Part shown: piece after piece, positions 48,137-59,061 of the stretch
Numbering within the stretch: position 1 is the stretch's first letter
How the letters are laid out: each line of letters starts with the position of its first letter
From: Oscillospiraceae bacterium
GTDB lineage: Bacteria; Bacillota; Clostridia; Oscillospirales; Ruminococcaceae
Assembly: GCA_015067185.1 (NCBI GenBank)
Contig: SVMZ01000008.1
Coordinates: 28,808 to 92,807, forward strand
Reading direction: 5' to 3'
Length of the DNA stretch: 64,000 nt
The notes under the pieces: generated by a model
What the model was told of the DNA's origin: nothing
Databases searched by the model: none
The model's input: only the letters and a program-made list of their open reading frames with translations
Translations under genes and position numbers: made by a program

Positions 48137-49366
48137 TTATTTCTCAAGGGAGAACATGCCGGCACTATGTTCCTGTCTGTCGGCATATTTGCCGCGGGTA
48201 AAATCGGGGAACTCCATCTTTTTGTTGCCTTCACGGATAGACTGCTCAGAGAGCGCGGTAACACACATCCATGCAGCAGCATCATAGACATCGATGGGGG
48301 GATAAGTGTTGTTGAAATAGCTGTCAAAGAGTGCGGAGATAACAAGGAAATCCATGCCGCCATGTCCCTGACCGTAAAGCTTTTCGGGATCTCCCCAAAG
48401 CTCATGATGATATTCTTTCTGATATTCCTTGGCATTGTCCCAGAGAGGACGCGCACCGAACTCATATTTCTCATGAACCTTATCGAGGAAGACATAATTG
48501 CCGTCCTCAGCATACATTCCCTTAGTACCGCGTACGGTAAACTGACGGCTGTAGCTGCGGGGAAGAGTGGTGTCAAGGGTGAGAACAATGGTCTCGCCGT
48601 TTTCACAGGTGATAAAAGTCTTAATAATGTCGCCCTGAGAGAATGTAGCGTATTTAAGGTCACTGTCATCTGCCTTACGGTCAAGAATATACTCATGCAG
48701 ACCTTTGGAGCAGGATGCAAAAGAGGTAAGGGAAGTCATACGGTTACCGCGGTTGATATTGAGGAGCTTGGCAATGGGGCCAAGATCATGAGTAGGATAA
48801 TTTTCGCAATTGCGGGCGAGATAGTTGCGAAGGCGATAGTGGCGATTCTCACGTCCAAAAGAAATCTCATGGCGAAGGTCATGGCAATAGCCACCCTCAC
48901 AGTGAACGATATCACCAAACATACCCTGACGTACCATGTTGAGGACGAGAAGTTCATATTCACCATAGCAGCAGTTTTCAAGGAACATAAAGGGGGTACC
49001 GGTTTTTTCCTGGGTATCAACCAGTTTCCAGCAATCCTCAACGCTGTAAGCACCGCCAACTTCAAGACCGGTATATTTTCCAGCCTTCATGGATTCAACA
49101 GCGATTTCAACGTGAGATTCCCAGGCGGTGAAAATAAGAACAACATCAACATCGTCACGTTTGATAGCTTCTTTGTAATCCAGTGTACCAAAAGGAGTAG
49201 TGCCGCGAACTTCGGCAACTGCTTTTTGAGCAGCCTCTACTCTGTCGGTATATTCGTCACAGACAGCTGTAATATTGACATAGTCAAGCTTAAGCAGTTC
49301 GCCTTTAATCCAGCCCAGACCGCGTCCGCCGAGGCCGATGACGGCAACATTGGCTATCTTACTCAT
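48137..49366 (-). CDS. Gfo/Idh/MocA family oxidoreductase
   Basis: MSKIANVAVIGLGGRGLGWIKGEL NAD-binding motif, VLIFTAWESHVEIAVESMKAGKYTGLEV; RBS before the Met at 49366. Confidence 0.92.
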   Translation of the reverse strand: MSKIANVAVIGLGGRGLGWIKGELLKLDYVNITAVCDEYTDRVEAAQKAVAEVRGTTPFGTLDYKEAIKRDDVDVVLIFTAWESHVEIAVESMKAGKYTGLEVGGAYSVEDCWKLVDTQEKTGTPFMFLENCCYGEYELLVLNMVRQGMFGDIVHCEGGYCHDLRHEISFGRENRHYRLRNYLARNCENYPTHDLGPIAKLLNINRGNRMTSLTSFASCSKGLHEYILDRKADDSDLKYATFSQGDIIKTFITCENGETIVLTLDTTLPRSYSRQFTVRGTKGMYAEDGNYVFLDKVHEKYEFGARPLWDNAKEYQKEYHHELWGDPEKLYGQGHGGMDFLVISALFDSYFNNTYPPIDVYDAAAWMCVTALSEQSIREGNKKMEFPDFTRGKYADRQEHSAGMFSLEK

Positions 49367-49500
49367 ATGTTTTTTCTCCTTCGCTTTCGATAGTGATTTT
49401 TCAGCAAAACTGATATTGAAACCATTATAACATAAATAGAAAGGTTTTGAATATACTTTTGAGCATATTTTTTCAGGAAATCGTGAAGAAAATGCAAAAT

Positions 49501-49528
49501 AAAAGCGATGTAAAACTACATCGCTTTT
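49501..49528 (-). terminator. Terminator downstream of Clp ATPase gene
   Basis: aaaagcgatgta/tacatcgctttt. Confidence 0.7.
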
Positions 49529-49538
49529 AAAAATTCTT

Positions 49539-51842
49539 TTATTCCTCGATAGCAGGCGCATTGAGTTTATCAAGCTTTGCTACGCCGCGGACATAAATAT
49601 TGCCTTCTTCAGCAGAAACGGTGATCAGATCGGGATAGTTGGGAGATTCAATGAGCAGATTGCAGATCTCATCCTCCACCTCCTGACGGATAACACGGCG
49701 GATATCGCGGGCACCGCTGGATTTTCCATAGGCACGCTGAGCAATCAGCTTTAACAACTCGTCGTCAAAATCAAGATGAATATGTTTATGGGAGAGATTC
49801 TCACGAAGTTCATTCATGAGCAGACGGGCAATTTCAGAAAAATCATTTTCATCCAGAGAACGGAATACAACAATCTCATCTACACGGCCAAGGAATTCGG
49901 GGCGGAGGAACTCCTGAAGGGCTTTCATGACTTTGTCCCGCGTAGCCTCTCCGGCTTCTTTGGCAAAACCAAGAGCACTTTCACGCAGCTGACTGCCGGC
50001 ATTGGAAGTCATAACAATGACCGTATTTTCGAAAGAAACAGTGCGTCCGTGAGCATCGGTGATTTTGCCCTCATCAAGAATCTGCAGCAGGATATTCATG
50101 ACATCCGGATGAGCCTTTTCAATCTCATCAAAGAGTACCACAGAATAAGGACGGCGACGAACCTTTTCGGTCAGCTGACCTGCTTCATCATATCCGACAT
50201 ATCCGGGAGGGGAGCCGACAATACGGGAAACGGAGTGTTTCTCCATGAACTCCGACATATCAAGACGGATCAGCGGATCAACATCATCAAACAATTCACG
50301 GGAGAGAACTTTAACAAGTTCGGTTTTACCCACACCGGTGGGGCCCACGAAGATAAAGGAAGCAGGACGGTTGACACCGCCAATACGGACGCGGGAGCGT
50401 TTGACAGCCTGTGCCACCAATTTGACGGCCTCATCCTGACCGATAATCTTTTTGCGGAGATTTTCTTCCAGCCCGGCAACCTTGATCAGCTCATTCTGCT
50501 GAATTTTGCTGGCGGGAATTCCGGTCCAGAGTTCGATAACCTTGGCTACATCTTCATCGGTGACAGCGGCGGAGAGAGCTTCGCTTTCCAGTTTGCTCAG
50601 CTGAGCTTCGCTGCGGATAATTTCGGCCTTAATTTTGGCGATGCGTTCATAATCTACATTGTCGGCATCTGCTGTTGCGGCCTGCTCTTCTTCACGCAGC
50701 TTGGCAATATTTTTCTGCGCAATCTGATATTCTTCCAGAGATTTGTTTCTGAGTTCCGCACAGGAACAGGCTTCGTCCAGTAGATCAATTGCCTTATCGG
50801 GAAGATATCTGTCGTTGATATATCGTTCACTCAGGCGGACAATATCCTCTACCATGCTGTCAGATACAGCAACATGGTGGTACTGTTCATAATAGCCCTT
50901 GATGCCGCGAATAACCTCCACAGCGTCGGCAATGGAAGGTTCATTGATGGTGACAGGCTGGAAACGTCTTTCCAAAGCAGAATCTTTTTCAATATACTTG
51001 CGATATTCGTTGAATGTGGTGGCGCCAATAACCTGAATCTCACCGCGGGAGAGAGCGGGCTTGAGAATATTGGCAGCATTCATAGAGCCTTCCGCATCGC
51101 CGGTACCGACAAGATTGTGTACCTCATCGATGAAGAGAATGATGTTTTTCTCAGCCTTAACCTCTTCGATCAGCCCTTTTACCCGGCTTTCAAACTGTCC
51201 TCTGAACTGAGTTCCTGCTACAAGAGCGGTCAGATCTAACAGCATGATCTCTTTGTCAGCCAGTTTGGCGGGTACATTGCCGGAGGCAATTCTGAGAGCG
51301 ATGCCCTCTGCAACGGCAGTTTTGCCGACACCGGGCTCGCCGATAAGGCAGGGGTTGTTTTTGACGCGGCGGTTGAGAATCTGGATCACACGATAGATCT
51401 CTTCATCACGGCCGATGATGCGGTCAAGTTTGCCTTCACGCGCTTTTTTAGAGAGATTCTCACAGTAATTATCAAGAAATTTACGTTTTTGGTCGCCTTT
51501 TCCCTTTTCGGAGGATTTTTTATCCTTCCGGGGAGCAGACTTTTGCTGGTCGTCATCCGAAGCATTGTTTTTACCGAAAAGCTGATTCAGGAAGGGGAAA
51601 GTTTGAGCACCGCCTGCTTCAAAGTCCTCGTCTCCTTCGGGGATCATCATCATATCACTCATGCTTTCGGCTTCTTCATCAGAGATACCCATCTTTTCCA
51701 TCATATCGCTGACAGGTTTAATGCCAAGCTCTTTGGCGCATTTGAGGCACAGTCCTTCATTAACGGGATTGTTGCTTCCATCCATACGGGTTAAAAATAT
51801 TACGGCGATCCGCTTTTTGCAGCGGCTGCATATCATGTTCAT
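49539..51842 (-). CDS. Clp-type AAA+ ATPase with N-terminal zinc-binding motif (ClpE-like)
   Basis: CSRCKKRIAVIFLT..LCLKCAKELG zinc motif; Walker A GEPGVGKTAVAEGIA and GPTGVGKTELVKVL. Confidence 0.92.
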   Translation of the reverse strand: MNMICSRCKKRIAVIFLTRMDGSNNPVNEGLCLKCAKELGIKPVSDMMEKMGISDEEAESMSDMMMIPEGDEDFEAGGAQTFPFLNQLFGKNNASDDDQQKSAPRKDKKSSEKGKGDQKRKFLDNYCENLSKKAREGKLDRIIGRDEEIYRVIQILNRRVKNNPCLIGEPGVGKTAVAEGIALRIASGNVPAKLADKEIMLLDLTALVAGTQFRGQFESRVKGLIEEVKAEKNIILFIDEVHNLVGTGDAEGSMNAANILKPALSRGEIQVIGATTFNEYRKYIEKDSALERRFQPVTINEPSIADAVEVIRGIKGYYEQYHHVAVSDSMVEDIVRLSERYINDRYLPDKAIDLLDEACSCAELRNKSLEEYQIAQKNIAKLREEEQAATADADNVDYERIAKIKAEIIRSEAQLSKLESEALSAAVTDEDVAKVIELWTGIPASKIQQNELIKVAGLEENLRKKIIGQDEAVKLVAQAVKRSRVRIGGVNRPASFIFVGPTGVGKTELVKVLSRELFDDVDPLIRLDMSEFMEKHSVSRIVGSPPGYVGYDEAGQLTEKVRRRPYSVVLFDEIEKAHPDVMNILLQILDEGKITDAHGRTVSFENTVIVMTSNAGSQLRESALGFAKEAGEATRDKVMKALQEFLRPEFLGRVDEIVVFRSLDENDFSEIARLLMNELRENLSHKHIHLDFDDELLKLIAQRAYGKSSGARDIRRVIRQEVEDEICNLLIESPNYPDLITVSAEEGNIYVRGVAKLDKLNAPAIEE

Positions 51843-51968
51843 TACAGATTCTTGCTCCTTTTGGATTGTATGAGGAAAAACTCCTCGTAAAAATGGTTTG
51901 TTCTATTATATATTATTTTTTAAACAGTATGTTGCACAGGGAAAATGAAACAGAGAGAATACAATACA

Positions 51969-52571
51969 TTACATGGGTTTTGGGGGCGTGGATTTTGAGC
52001 ATATTTCTTTTTTGAATTTGAAAAATTCCGGAATATACATGGCGAAAGTAAAAAGCGTAAAAAGGGCCGATATACTCAGCATGCAAACTGCGGCAGTTGG
52101 ATTTAATTCAGGAAAAGCAATGATGCTTAATGTGACAACGTGAAAGAGAAAGGTATTGACTTTTCCAAACCATTTTGCACTGGGAAGAGGTTTATCCTGT
52201 GCTTTTTTAAAGAGAAAAGCACCTGCACACAGCATACACAGTTCTTTGGAGAGAAAAAGGATGAGAAGAAACAGATAGCTGGGAAAACGAATGGTCAAAC
52301 AGATACAAACAGAAGCCTGTGTCAGTTTATCGGCAAGAGGATCCAGAACTTTACCGAGTGGAGTGATCAAGTGATATTTGCGGGCGATAATGCCGTCTGC
52401 AACATCGGTAAGTCCGGAAATCAACAATACAAGAGCAGAAAGACGGTATTGAGCGGGATCCTGTTCATCAGCAGTGAGATACAGTGTTACAAAAACAGGA
52501 ATAAGCAGTAGTCTGATGAGAGAGAGTGCATTGGGAACGTTGAATTGTGAGCGCATTGTTTTTATATTCAT
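51969..52571 (-). CDS. CDP-alcohol phosphatidyltransferase (PgsA-like)
   Basis: SGLTDVADGIIARKYHLITPLGKVLDPLADKL (CDP-OH motif DGxxAR..G..DxxxD). Confidence 0.92.
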   Translation of the reverse strand: MNIKTMRSQFNVPNALSLIRLLLIPVFVTLYLTADEQDPAQYRLSALVLLISGLTDVADGIIARKYHLITPLGKVLDPLADKLTQASVCICLTIRFPSYLFLLILFLSKELCMLCAGAFLFKKAQDKPLPSAKWFGKVNTFLFHVVTLSIIAFPELNPTAAVCMLSISALFTLFTFAMYIPEFFKFKKEICSKSTPPKPM

Positions 52572-52632
52572 GGAAAGTTTGGGTCAGTCATTCCTTTCTG
52601 CTGTAGCATGGAGTGAGATAAAAAGAGTAGTG

Positions 52633-53340
52633 TTAAAAAAGGTGAAAAACAATGAATTTATAGAGATGATGATAGATTAAACTGTTTTGAATGGTTTGTT
52701 CAGAAAAGAAATCAGTGGATAAATCCAAAGAGAATGCCAGATAAAGTGCAGCTGTCAGAAGGATGAGGAGCAGGAAACAGAGTGCGAGACCGAAAATAAT
52801 ACCGAAAAAACGGTTAAACCAGCCAAGAAGAGGAACTTTATTGAGAAGTCCCAACGAACGGGCGAGCAATCTGATGAACAAAAACAGAATAATAAAGAAA
52901 AAAATAAAAGTAATGGATTGCAGCAGACTGACAACTATAGGAGAGATAAAAGAATCGACAAGGGTAACAGCAGTGTTTTCAGCAGCAGAAGAGAGCAGGG
53001 ACTCCAGGCTGGGTATGCGTGTCCTGTAGTTGAGCAGTATAGCAAGCGCTGCAGAAATAGCGGGAACATCCGAAGAGATATTTTCAAACAGTTCCTTCAG
53101 GTTTGCAGAGGAGGGGAGTGCCTGGGCGATGGAGTCCGTGAGATTTGTGCGGAGAAAGGTATCGAAAAGGAAACGAGATGTCAGAGTACTGAGTACAGTT
53201 GCCGCAATGATTGCCAGGGCAGAACCGATAAAAAGCAAGCACATTTTTGCAGCACCGTTTTTTCGGCCAATGCAGAAGAAAATGATGACAGCAGCAACAA
53301 CAACGAGGTCATAGAGATAAGGATAAAAAATAATCGGCAT
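52633..53340 (-). CDS. CvpA family membrane protein
   Basis: Multiple TM; YDLVVVAAVIIFFCIGRKNGAAKMC, RLLARSLGLLNKVPLLGWFNRFFGIIFGLALC. Confidence 0.75.
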   Translation of the reverse strand: MPIIFYPYLYDLVVVAAVIIFFCIGRKNGAAKMCLLFIGSALAIIAATVLSTLTSRFLFDTFLRTNLTDSIAQALPSSANLKELFENISSDVPAISAALAILLNYRTRIPSLESLLSSAAENTAVTLVDSFISPIVVSLLQSITFIFFFIILFLFIRLLARSLGLLNKVPLLGWFNRFFGIIFGLALCFLLLILLTAALYLAFSLDLSTDFFSEQTIQNSLIYHHLYKFIVFHLF

Positions 53341-53378
53341 TGATAACATCTCCGGGGAATAACCGCATATAATGCAGA

Positions 53379-54563
53379 TCAGGACTGCGGAACAGGTTCA
53401 AATTCAAGAGAAATTATGGACGAATCTGTTACGGCATATGCGGCCGTGTTCATAATGGTGAAGTAGAGAATGTCGGAAGTGTAAGAGGCAGTCTTTGTGA
53501 GAAGTCCGTCATTATTATAGAAAGAAATGATGTTATTGTTCAGCAGATAGATTCCTTGGGAAGCTATGTATAGATCTGTAATTTCAGAGATATTTCGCAG
53601 AGTGAAAATTTCAAAACAGTCATTATCAATGAGTGTGACAATATTTTCGTTGTTTGAGTTATCTTCTGGGAAAATCAGAACAAGGGAATCATCCTCTGAG
53701 CGATGATAGCCGATAAGGGAGCGTCCGGTATAGTCGAAGCTTTGTTCAGCAGTGCCGTTGGATGAAATAACAACAGCATTGTTTTCCATGACAGCGGAGA
53801 TTCTGGATTTGGAGATGACCGAAATATCATAAATCAGAGTGTTGTCATAATATTTCCTGAAATTTTCTTCCCCGTTTGAGACGTTGAAACTGATTATAAC
53901 GGAACGGAGCATACCGCCGGAGGTCATAAGTCCGGAAAGAGCCAGTGTTTTGCCGTCGGGAGAGAGGGAACAAGCTGTCAGATAGTTTTCGGTAGAGGAC
54001 CAGGAGAAAATTTCAACATTGTTTTTGTCATAGACAGATACTGTTGCCAAGCTTCTGGCAGACTCTGTGAGAACAGCATAATGTCCGGTATGAGCAAGAT
54101 CAGCACAGATGATTTTTTCCTCGCTGGAAATATCAAGCAAGGTATTCGACATGCTCTCCATGCGGTAGTTGTAGCCGAAACAGTCATAGATGAGGAACTT
54201 GTTTCCGGAAGAAACAAGAATGGGATTGGCATAATTAAAATAGGTATGCAGAAGTTCTTTCGCGTCAGACTTGTAGAGATAAAAACTGGTATCTGTCATG
54301 AGAGCCACAGCATTTTTGGCAGGATATAAACGAAGTGCTGTATTTCCGGCAAAGTCAAGGGGAAAGCCGGGACCGCTTCCCGCACTGTTAATAAAATCAG
54401 TGATAAAGCCGCCAATATCATAGTCGGATGCGTATCTCATTCCGACAAAAAGCGAAAAGATAAGCACAACGATCAGAAGAAAGATAACCAGACGCTTTAA
54501 AAATGCTTTGCGTGAGCGCTTTTTTCTTAACTTGTCAATCTCATCGATTCTTGCGGTTGGCAT
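53379..54563 (-). CDS. Membrane-anchored beta-propeller-like protein (DUF5711-like)
   Basis: Single N-terminal TM then SPDGKTLALSGL and repeat-like beta segments. Confidence 0.65.
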   Translation of the reverse strand: MPTARIDEIDKLRKKRSRKAFLKRLVIFLLIVVLIFSLFVGMRYASDYDIGGFITDFINSAGSGPGFPLDFAGNTALRLYPAKNAVALMTDTSFYLYKSDAKELLHTYFNYANPILVSSGNKFLIYDCFGYNYRMESMSNTLLDISSEEKIICADLAHTGHYAVLTESARSLATVSVYDKNNVEIFSWSSTENYLTACSLSPDGKTLALSGLMTSGGMLRSVIISFNVSNGEENFRKYYDNTLIYDISVISKSRISAVMENNAVVISSNGTAEQSFDYTGRSLIGYHRSEDDSLVLIFPEDNSNNENIVTLIDNDCFEIFTLRNISEITDLYIASQGIYLLNNNIISFYNNDGLLTKTASYTSDILYFTIMNTAAYAVTDSSIISLEFEPVPQS

Positions 54564-54617
54564 AAAAACACTCCAATAAATATGATTGAGTAACTGCTGT
54601 CAGAAAAAGAAAGAAAA

Positions 54618-55376
54618 CTATTTAGAAAATTCTTCTGGCAGCTGATAATAGACTTTGTCAAGATAGAGACCATACGGACGAGCGGTAGGACCGGCCTTGT
54701 TTCTGTCACACGAATCAATAATACCGGGAAGAGAATCAGGAGGGATTTTTCCTTCATTGATATCGAGCAGGGTACCGACAATGATCCGAACCATATTATA
54801 GAGGAAACCGCTGCCGGTTATAGAGATGGTAACGAGATCCTCATTACGGGAGACAGTACAGTCATATATGGTACGCACAGTATCGGTGACGTTGCTGCCG
54901 GTACTGCAGAAGCCGGCGAAATTGTGGGTTCCGACAAAACAAGATGCAGCTTGATTCAACAGCTCCGTATCAAGCCGGCGGGGATAGTGCAGTGCAAGGT
55001 TATGGTAAAAAGGAGATTTGGCAGGAGCATTCCAGATTTTATAGATATAGCGTTTGGCAACACAGCTGTATCGGGCATGGAAATCATCGGGCACCTCTTC
55101 AACGGAGACAGCGGAAATATCTTCCGGCAGCACCGCATCCAGAGCACGCCTCATGCGGTGGCAGGAAAGCGGGGTATCGGTGTGAAAATTAATGCAGAAC
55201 ATGTTGGCATGAACGCCGGAGTCCGTTCTGGAACACCCTTTGATATCGCTGCGGATGCCGGTGATGCGCTCAATGGCATCCTGAACACGCTCGGCGACAG
55301 TGACACCATTTTGCTGAACCTGAAAACCACAATATCCGGAACCGTTATAGCTGATGGTAAGCAACAGATTTCTCAA
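54618..55376 (-). CDS. truA: tRNA pseudouridine(38-40) synthase
   Basis: SYNGSGYCGFQVQ, GCSRTDSGVHA, RIIVGTLLDI. Confidence 0.97.
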   Translation of the reverse strand: MRNLLLTISYNGSGYCGFQVQQNGVTVAERVQDAIERITGIRSDIKGCSRTDSGVHANMFCINFHTDTPLSCHRMRRALDAVLPEDISAVSVEEVPDDFHARYSCVAKRYIYKIWNAPAKSPFYHNLALHYPRRLDTELLNQAASCFVGTHNFAGFCSTGSNVTDTVRTIYDCTVSRNEDLVTISITGSGFLYNMVRIIVGTLLDINEGKIPPDSLPGIIDSCDRNKAGPTARPYGLYLDKVYYQLPEEFSK

Positions 55377-55414
55377 AGCAAACTCCTTTTATGATGATAT
55401 GGAGCAGATGACGA

Positions 55415-56233
55415 TCAGATAGCAACAAGGGGTATGACGAAGATGTTGGCCAGAACAACGGCAGCAATGAAAAGTGCAACAATCATGGCAGCCACAAAAT
55501 CAGAGGAGGAAAGTTTAAGCTGTTTCATTCTGGTACGCCCGGAACCACCGCGGTAACAGCGGCACTCCATGGCAAGAGCAAGCTCATCGGCACGGCGGAA
55601 AGCGGAGACAAACAGCGGAATAAGAATAGGTACCAGCGCTTTGGCACGCTGAATGATGTTGCCGCGCTCCAAATCGGCGCCGCGGGCCTTCTGGGCAGAC
55701 ATAATTTTATCGGTTTCCTCGATGAGGGTAGGGATAAAACGAAGGGCGATTGTCATCATCATGGCCAGTTCATGGACAGGAAGCTTCAGCTTTTTCAACG
55801 GAGACATAAGACGCTCGATGCCATCAGTGAGCATGATAGGAGAGGTGGTATAGGTGAGCAGAGAACTGCCGCCTATGAGGAAGATAATGCGTATCACCAT
55901 GAGTGCGGCAGTATAAACGCCTTCTTTGGCAATAGTCAGCTTCCAGAAAGAGAGGAGAGGTTCTCCCTCAATAAAAAACATATTAAGAACAGCGGTAAAG
56001 ATGACGATGGGAATGACCGGCTTCAGGCTTTTGAGTATCATTTTGATCGGTACACTGGAGATGATGTATGCCGCAATGATAAAGACAACACCAATCATAA
56101 GAGCAGCAATGCTTTTAGCAAGGAAAAGCATGACAATAAAGGCAAGGGTGAGAATGATTTTGATGCGGGGATCCAGTTTGTGTATAACCGATTTGCCAGG
56201 AAAATATTGTCCGATTGTGATATCACTGAGCAT
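55415..56233 (-). CDS. ecfT: ECF transporter transmembrane protein EcfT
   Basis: PGKSVIHKLDPRIKIIL, AQKARGADLERG, RADELALAMECRCYRGG. Confidence 0.95.
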   Translation of the reverse strand: MLSDITIGQYFPGKSVIHKLDPRIKIILTLAFIVMLFLAKSIAALMIGVVFIIAAYIISSVPIKMILKSLKPVIPIVIFTAVLNMFFIEGEPLLSFWKLTIAKEGVYTAALMVIRIIFLIGGSSLLTYTTSPIMLTDGIERLMSPLKKLKLPVHELAMMMTIALRFIPTLIEETDKIMSAQKARGADLERGNIIQRAKALVPILIPLFVSAFRRADELALAMECRCYRGGSGRTRMKQLKLSSSDFVAAMIVALFIAAVVLANIFVIPLVAI

Positions 56234-57095
56234 TGTGATCACCACCTTGTGCGAGAAGATCGAGAATCTCCTGTTTAGCGCGCTCTACGGTGTAAATACC
56301 GGTAGAGACAGGAAGGCCGCGCTTTGCCAGAAGATGAAAAACAGAAGAAATCTGCGGTGCGGAGAGCCCCATGGACCGGAGCTCCTGTGCATGGGCAAAT
56401 ACATTGTCGACGGTATCATACATATAGATTTTGGAATCATTCATGACCAATGCCTTGGTAGCATAACGGGCAATATCTTCCATGGAATGGGAAACAAGCA
56501 GAACCAGACCGCCGGTTTTCTTGTGATATTCTTTGATCTGCCCTAAAATACGTTCTCTGCCTTTGGGGTCAAGACCGGCAGTGGGTTCGTCCAGAATAAG
56601 AATTTCAGGACGCATGGCAAGCACGCCGGCAATTGCTACACGGCGTTTTTGTCCTCCGGAGAGTTCGAAGGGAGATTTTTCAAAATATTCTTCGCGTAAA
56701 CCGACAAAAGCAGCTGCCTCATGGATGCGTTCATCCAACTCTGCTCCGGTGAATCCCATGTTTTTGGGACCAAAGGCAATGTCCTTATATACCGTTTCCT
56801 CGAAAAGCTGATATTCGGGATATTGGAAAACCAAACCTACCTTAAAGCGTAAATCGCGTATTTTGGCATTGTCAGCCCAGATGTCCTGGCCATCCACCAG
56901 CACGCGGCCGGAGGTAGGCTTGAGAAGACCGTTAAACTGCTGAATAAGGGTAGACTTACCGGAGCCTGTATGACCGATAATGCCGACAAGCTCACCTTTC
57001 TCAAATTCAATATTTACATGGTCTACCGCTGTGTGCTCATAAGGAGTGCCCTGCGAATAGATATAGGTCAAATCCTCTGTTTTTAAAATTGCCAA
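56223..57095 (-). CDS. ecfA2: ECF transporter ATPase EcfA2
   Basis: GHTGSGKSTLIQQFNGLLKPTSG, ELSGGQKRRVAIAGVLAMRPEILILDEPTAGLDP. Confidence 0.95.
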   Translation of the reverse strand: MAILKTEDLTYIYSQGTPYEHTAVDHVNIEFEKGELVGIIGHTGSGKSTLIQQFNGLLKPTSGRVLVDGQDIWADNAKIRDLRFKVGLVFQYPEYQLFEETVYKDIAFGPKNMGFTGAELDERIHEAAAFVGLREEYFEKSPFELSGGQKRRVAIAGVLAMRPEILILDEPTAGLDPKGRERILGQIKEYHKKTGGLVLLVSHSMEDIARYATKALVMNDSKIYMYDTVDNVFAHAQELRSMGLSAPQISSVFHLLAKRGLPVSTGIYTVERAKQEILDLLAQGGDHNAQ

Positions 57096-57155
57096 GTGTA
57101 AACCTCCGCATATCTTAAAAGGGTGTTCTATGTGAATAAGGTACTGTTTTCGAAT

Positions 57156-58031
57156 TTACCTGCGAGCGGCGTTTTTGAGCAGCTCTTCCAGTTTGTCGGC
57201 ACATTCTTCAACGGAGATAATGCCATCGGGCAGATCAATACCTGCTTTTTTCAGTTCGTAGGTAAGTTCTGTCACCTGCGGTACATCCAGCCCAACTTCC
57301 TTGAGCAGTTCTACGTGTGAAAAAACCTCTTTCGGGGTGCCGTCCAGAATAATTTTGCCGGAATCGGTGACAACAACGCGGTCGCATTGTGCCGCCTCAT
57401 CCATATAGTGAGTAATAAGAATGACGGTAATACCGTTTTCACGGTTGAGTCTGCGGATGGTGGAAAGAACTTCCGCACGTCCGCGGGGATCCAGCATAGC
57501 AGTAGGCTCATCCAGTACGATGCATTCGGGACGCATGGCGATAATGCCTGCAATTGCTACACGCTGCTTCTGGCCGCCGGAAAGTTGATGAGGGGCACTT
57601 TCGCGATGTTCATACATACCGACAGAGGTGAGAGCGTCATCGACGCGGCGTCGGATCTCATCCGGCTCAATTCCGAGATTTTCCGGTGCAAAGGCAACGT
57701 CTTCTTCCACAATGGTAGCGACGATCTGGTTGTCGGGATTCTGGAAAACCATGCCGACGGTTTGGCGGATATCATAGATGAATTCACCGTCTTTGGTGTT
57801 GATGCCGTCGACCAGAACCGTTCCCTCCGTGGGAAGCAGAATGCAATTGAAATGTTTGGCAAGGGTAGATTTTCCGGAGCCGTTATGTCCCAGTACAGCC
57901 ACAAATTCACCGCGGTGGATATCGAGAGAAACACCGTGAAGAACGGGAATAAGGGATTGATTATCAGGATCGGTCGATTCATAAGAGAATTTTACATTTT
58001 GAACCGAGATGATCTTACTGTCTTTTTCCAT
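57156..58031 (-). CDS. ecfA1: ECF transporter ATPase EcfA1
   Basis: [57 protein letters not shown]. Confidence 0.95.
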   Translation of the reverse strand: MEKDSKIISVQNVKFSYESTDPDNQSLIPVLHGVSLDIHRGEFVAVLGHNGSGKSTLAKHFNCILLPTEGTVLVDGINTKDGEFIYDIRQTVGMVFQNPDNQIVATIVEEDVAFAPENLGIEPDEIRRRVDDALTSVGMYEHRESAPHQLSGGQKQRVAIAGIIAMRPECIVLDEPTAMLDPRGRAEVLSTIRRLNRENGITVILITHYMDEAAQCDRVVVTDSGKIILDGTPKEVFSHVELLKEVGLDVPQVTELTYELKKAGIDLPDGIISVEECADKLEELLKNAARR

Positions 58032-58585
58032 GTATGACAGACCTCCGTTTAAGGTGAGAGCTATGGTTTTGCAATGTAGTGTCCGGATACCCATATGAGG
58101 GAATCACCGGAGAGAATGAGTTTCGACAGCTCTTTGGTGATTTTAGGGAGCGTTTTGGCAGCAAGAGCCGAAAGACAGAGCTGACCGTAGTGATGGGCAT
58201 CGGTTCCGACAACAGAGAGAAGGTTGTTTGTAGCAGCCTTTTGTGAAGAAAAACCAATGAGGCTGTTGCGGGAGGGATGCATATTAAAGGATTATACCCC
58301 ATCGAGAAAAGCGGGGGAGATATCCGCCATGCTATTCCGGAAAGGATGGGTTTGAAAGAGAATATTATCGGAACGTTTGAAGTGGTGGTGAAATTTTCCG
58401 GTCCATGGCGGAGAGAAGCGTGAATTGCGAGAAAGTTCTTCCGGTTCAAAGTTGTTATTCTCGGAAAAACGCAGTTCAATTTTATAAGGATAATCTCCGG
58501 GAGAAATGGTTGGGAAGGTGCGGTAAACATGAGAAAACCTCCGTGAAAGCGGATATTTCTCTTAAACTATTATTATAGCCCGATA

Positions 58586-59059
58586 TTATTTACAAATTAT
58601 GTCCGCAAACTCAAAATTCACGATTGTTCTGAGGTTTTTCGCGCTGGTTTCAATCTGCCAACCAATCTTTCCGGCGCTGAAAATAATCTTGTCAAAGTCT
58701 TGCGCGGTCAGGTGAATAAAGGTGGAAAACTGTTTTTTCATGCCGATGGGTGAACAGCCGCCGTGAACATAACCTGTGAGAGGGAGCAGTTCTTTGGATT
58801 TGATCATCTCAATGGATTTTTCTTTTGCGGCAACAGCGGCCTTTTTAAGATCAAGCTCCTCGGCAACGGGGATCATGAAGACATAGTTGCGTTTGGATTT
58901 CCCAACAGTGACCAGTGTTTTAAAAACTCTGGCGGGGTCTTCTCCCAGTCGTTCGGCCATTTCGGTACCGCTGACAGCTTCATCGCTGTTAATGGTGCGG
59001 CTGATGTATTCGATTTTTTTCTGATCAAGGATGCGCATGGCATTGGTTTTGAAATCCAT
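58586..59059 (-). CDS. ybaK: YbaK/EbsC family aminoacyl-tRNA (Cys-tRNA(Pro)) deacylase
   Basis: ARVFKTLVTVGKSKRNYVFMIPVAEELDLKKAA, GYVHGGCSPIGMKKQF. Confidence 0.93.
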   Translation of the reverse strand: MDFKTNAMRILDQKKIEYISRTINSDEAVSGTEMAERLGEDPARVFKTLVTVGKSKRNYVFMIPVAEELDLKKAAVAAKEKSIEMIKSKELLPLTGYVHGGCSPIGMKKQFSTFIHLTAQDFDKIIFSAGKIGWQIETSAKNLRTIVNFEFADIICK

Positions 59060-59061
59060 GA

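Noticed and set aside
55415-58031. Substrate-specific ECF importer
   Set aside because: Only the energising module (T, A2, A1) is present; no S component in the window, so no substrate can be assigned
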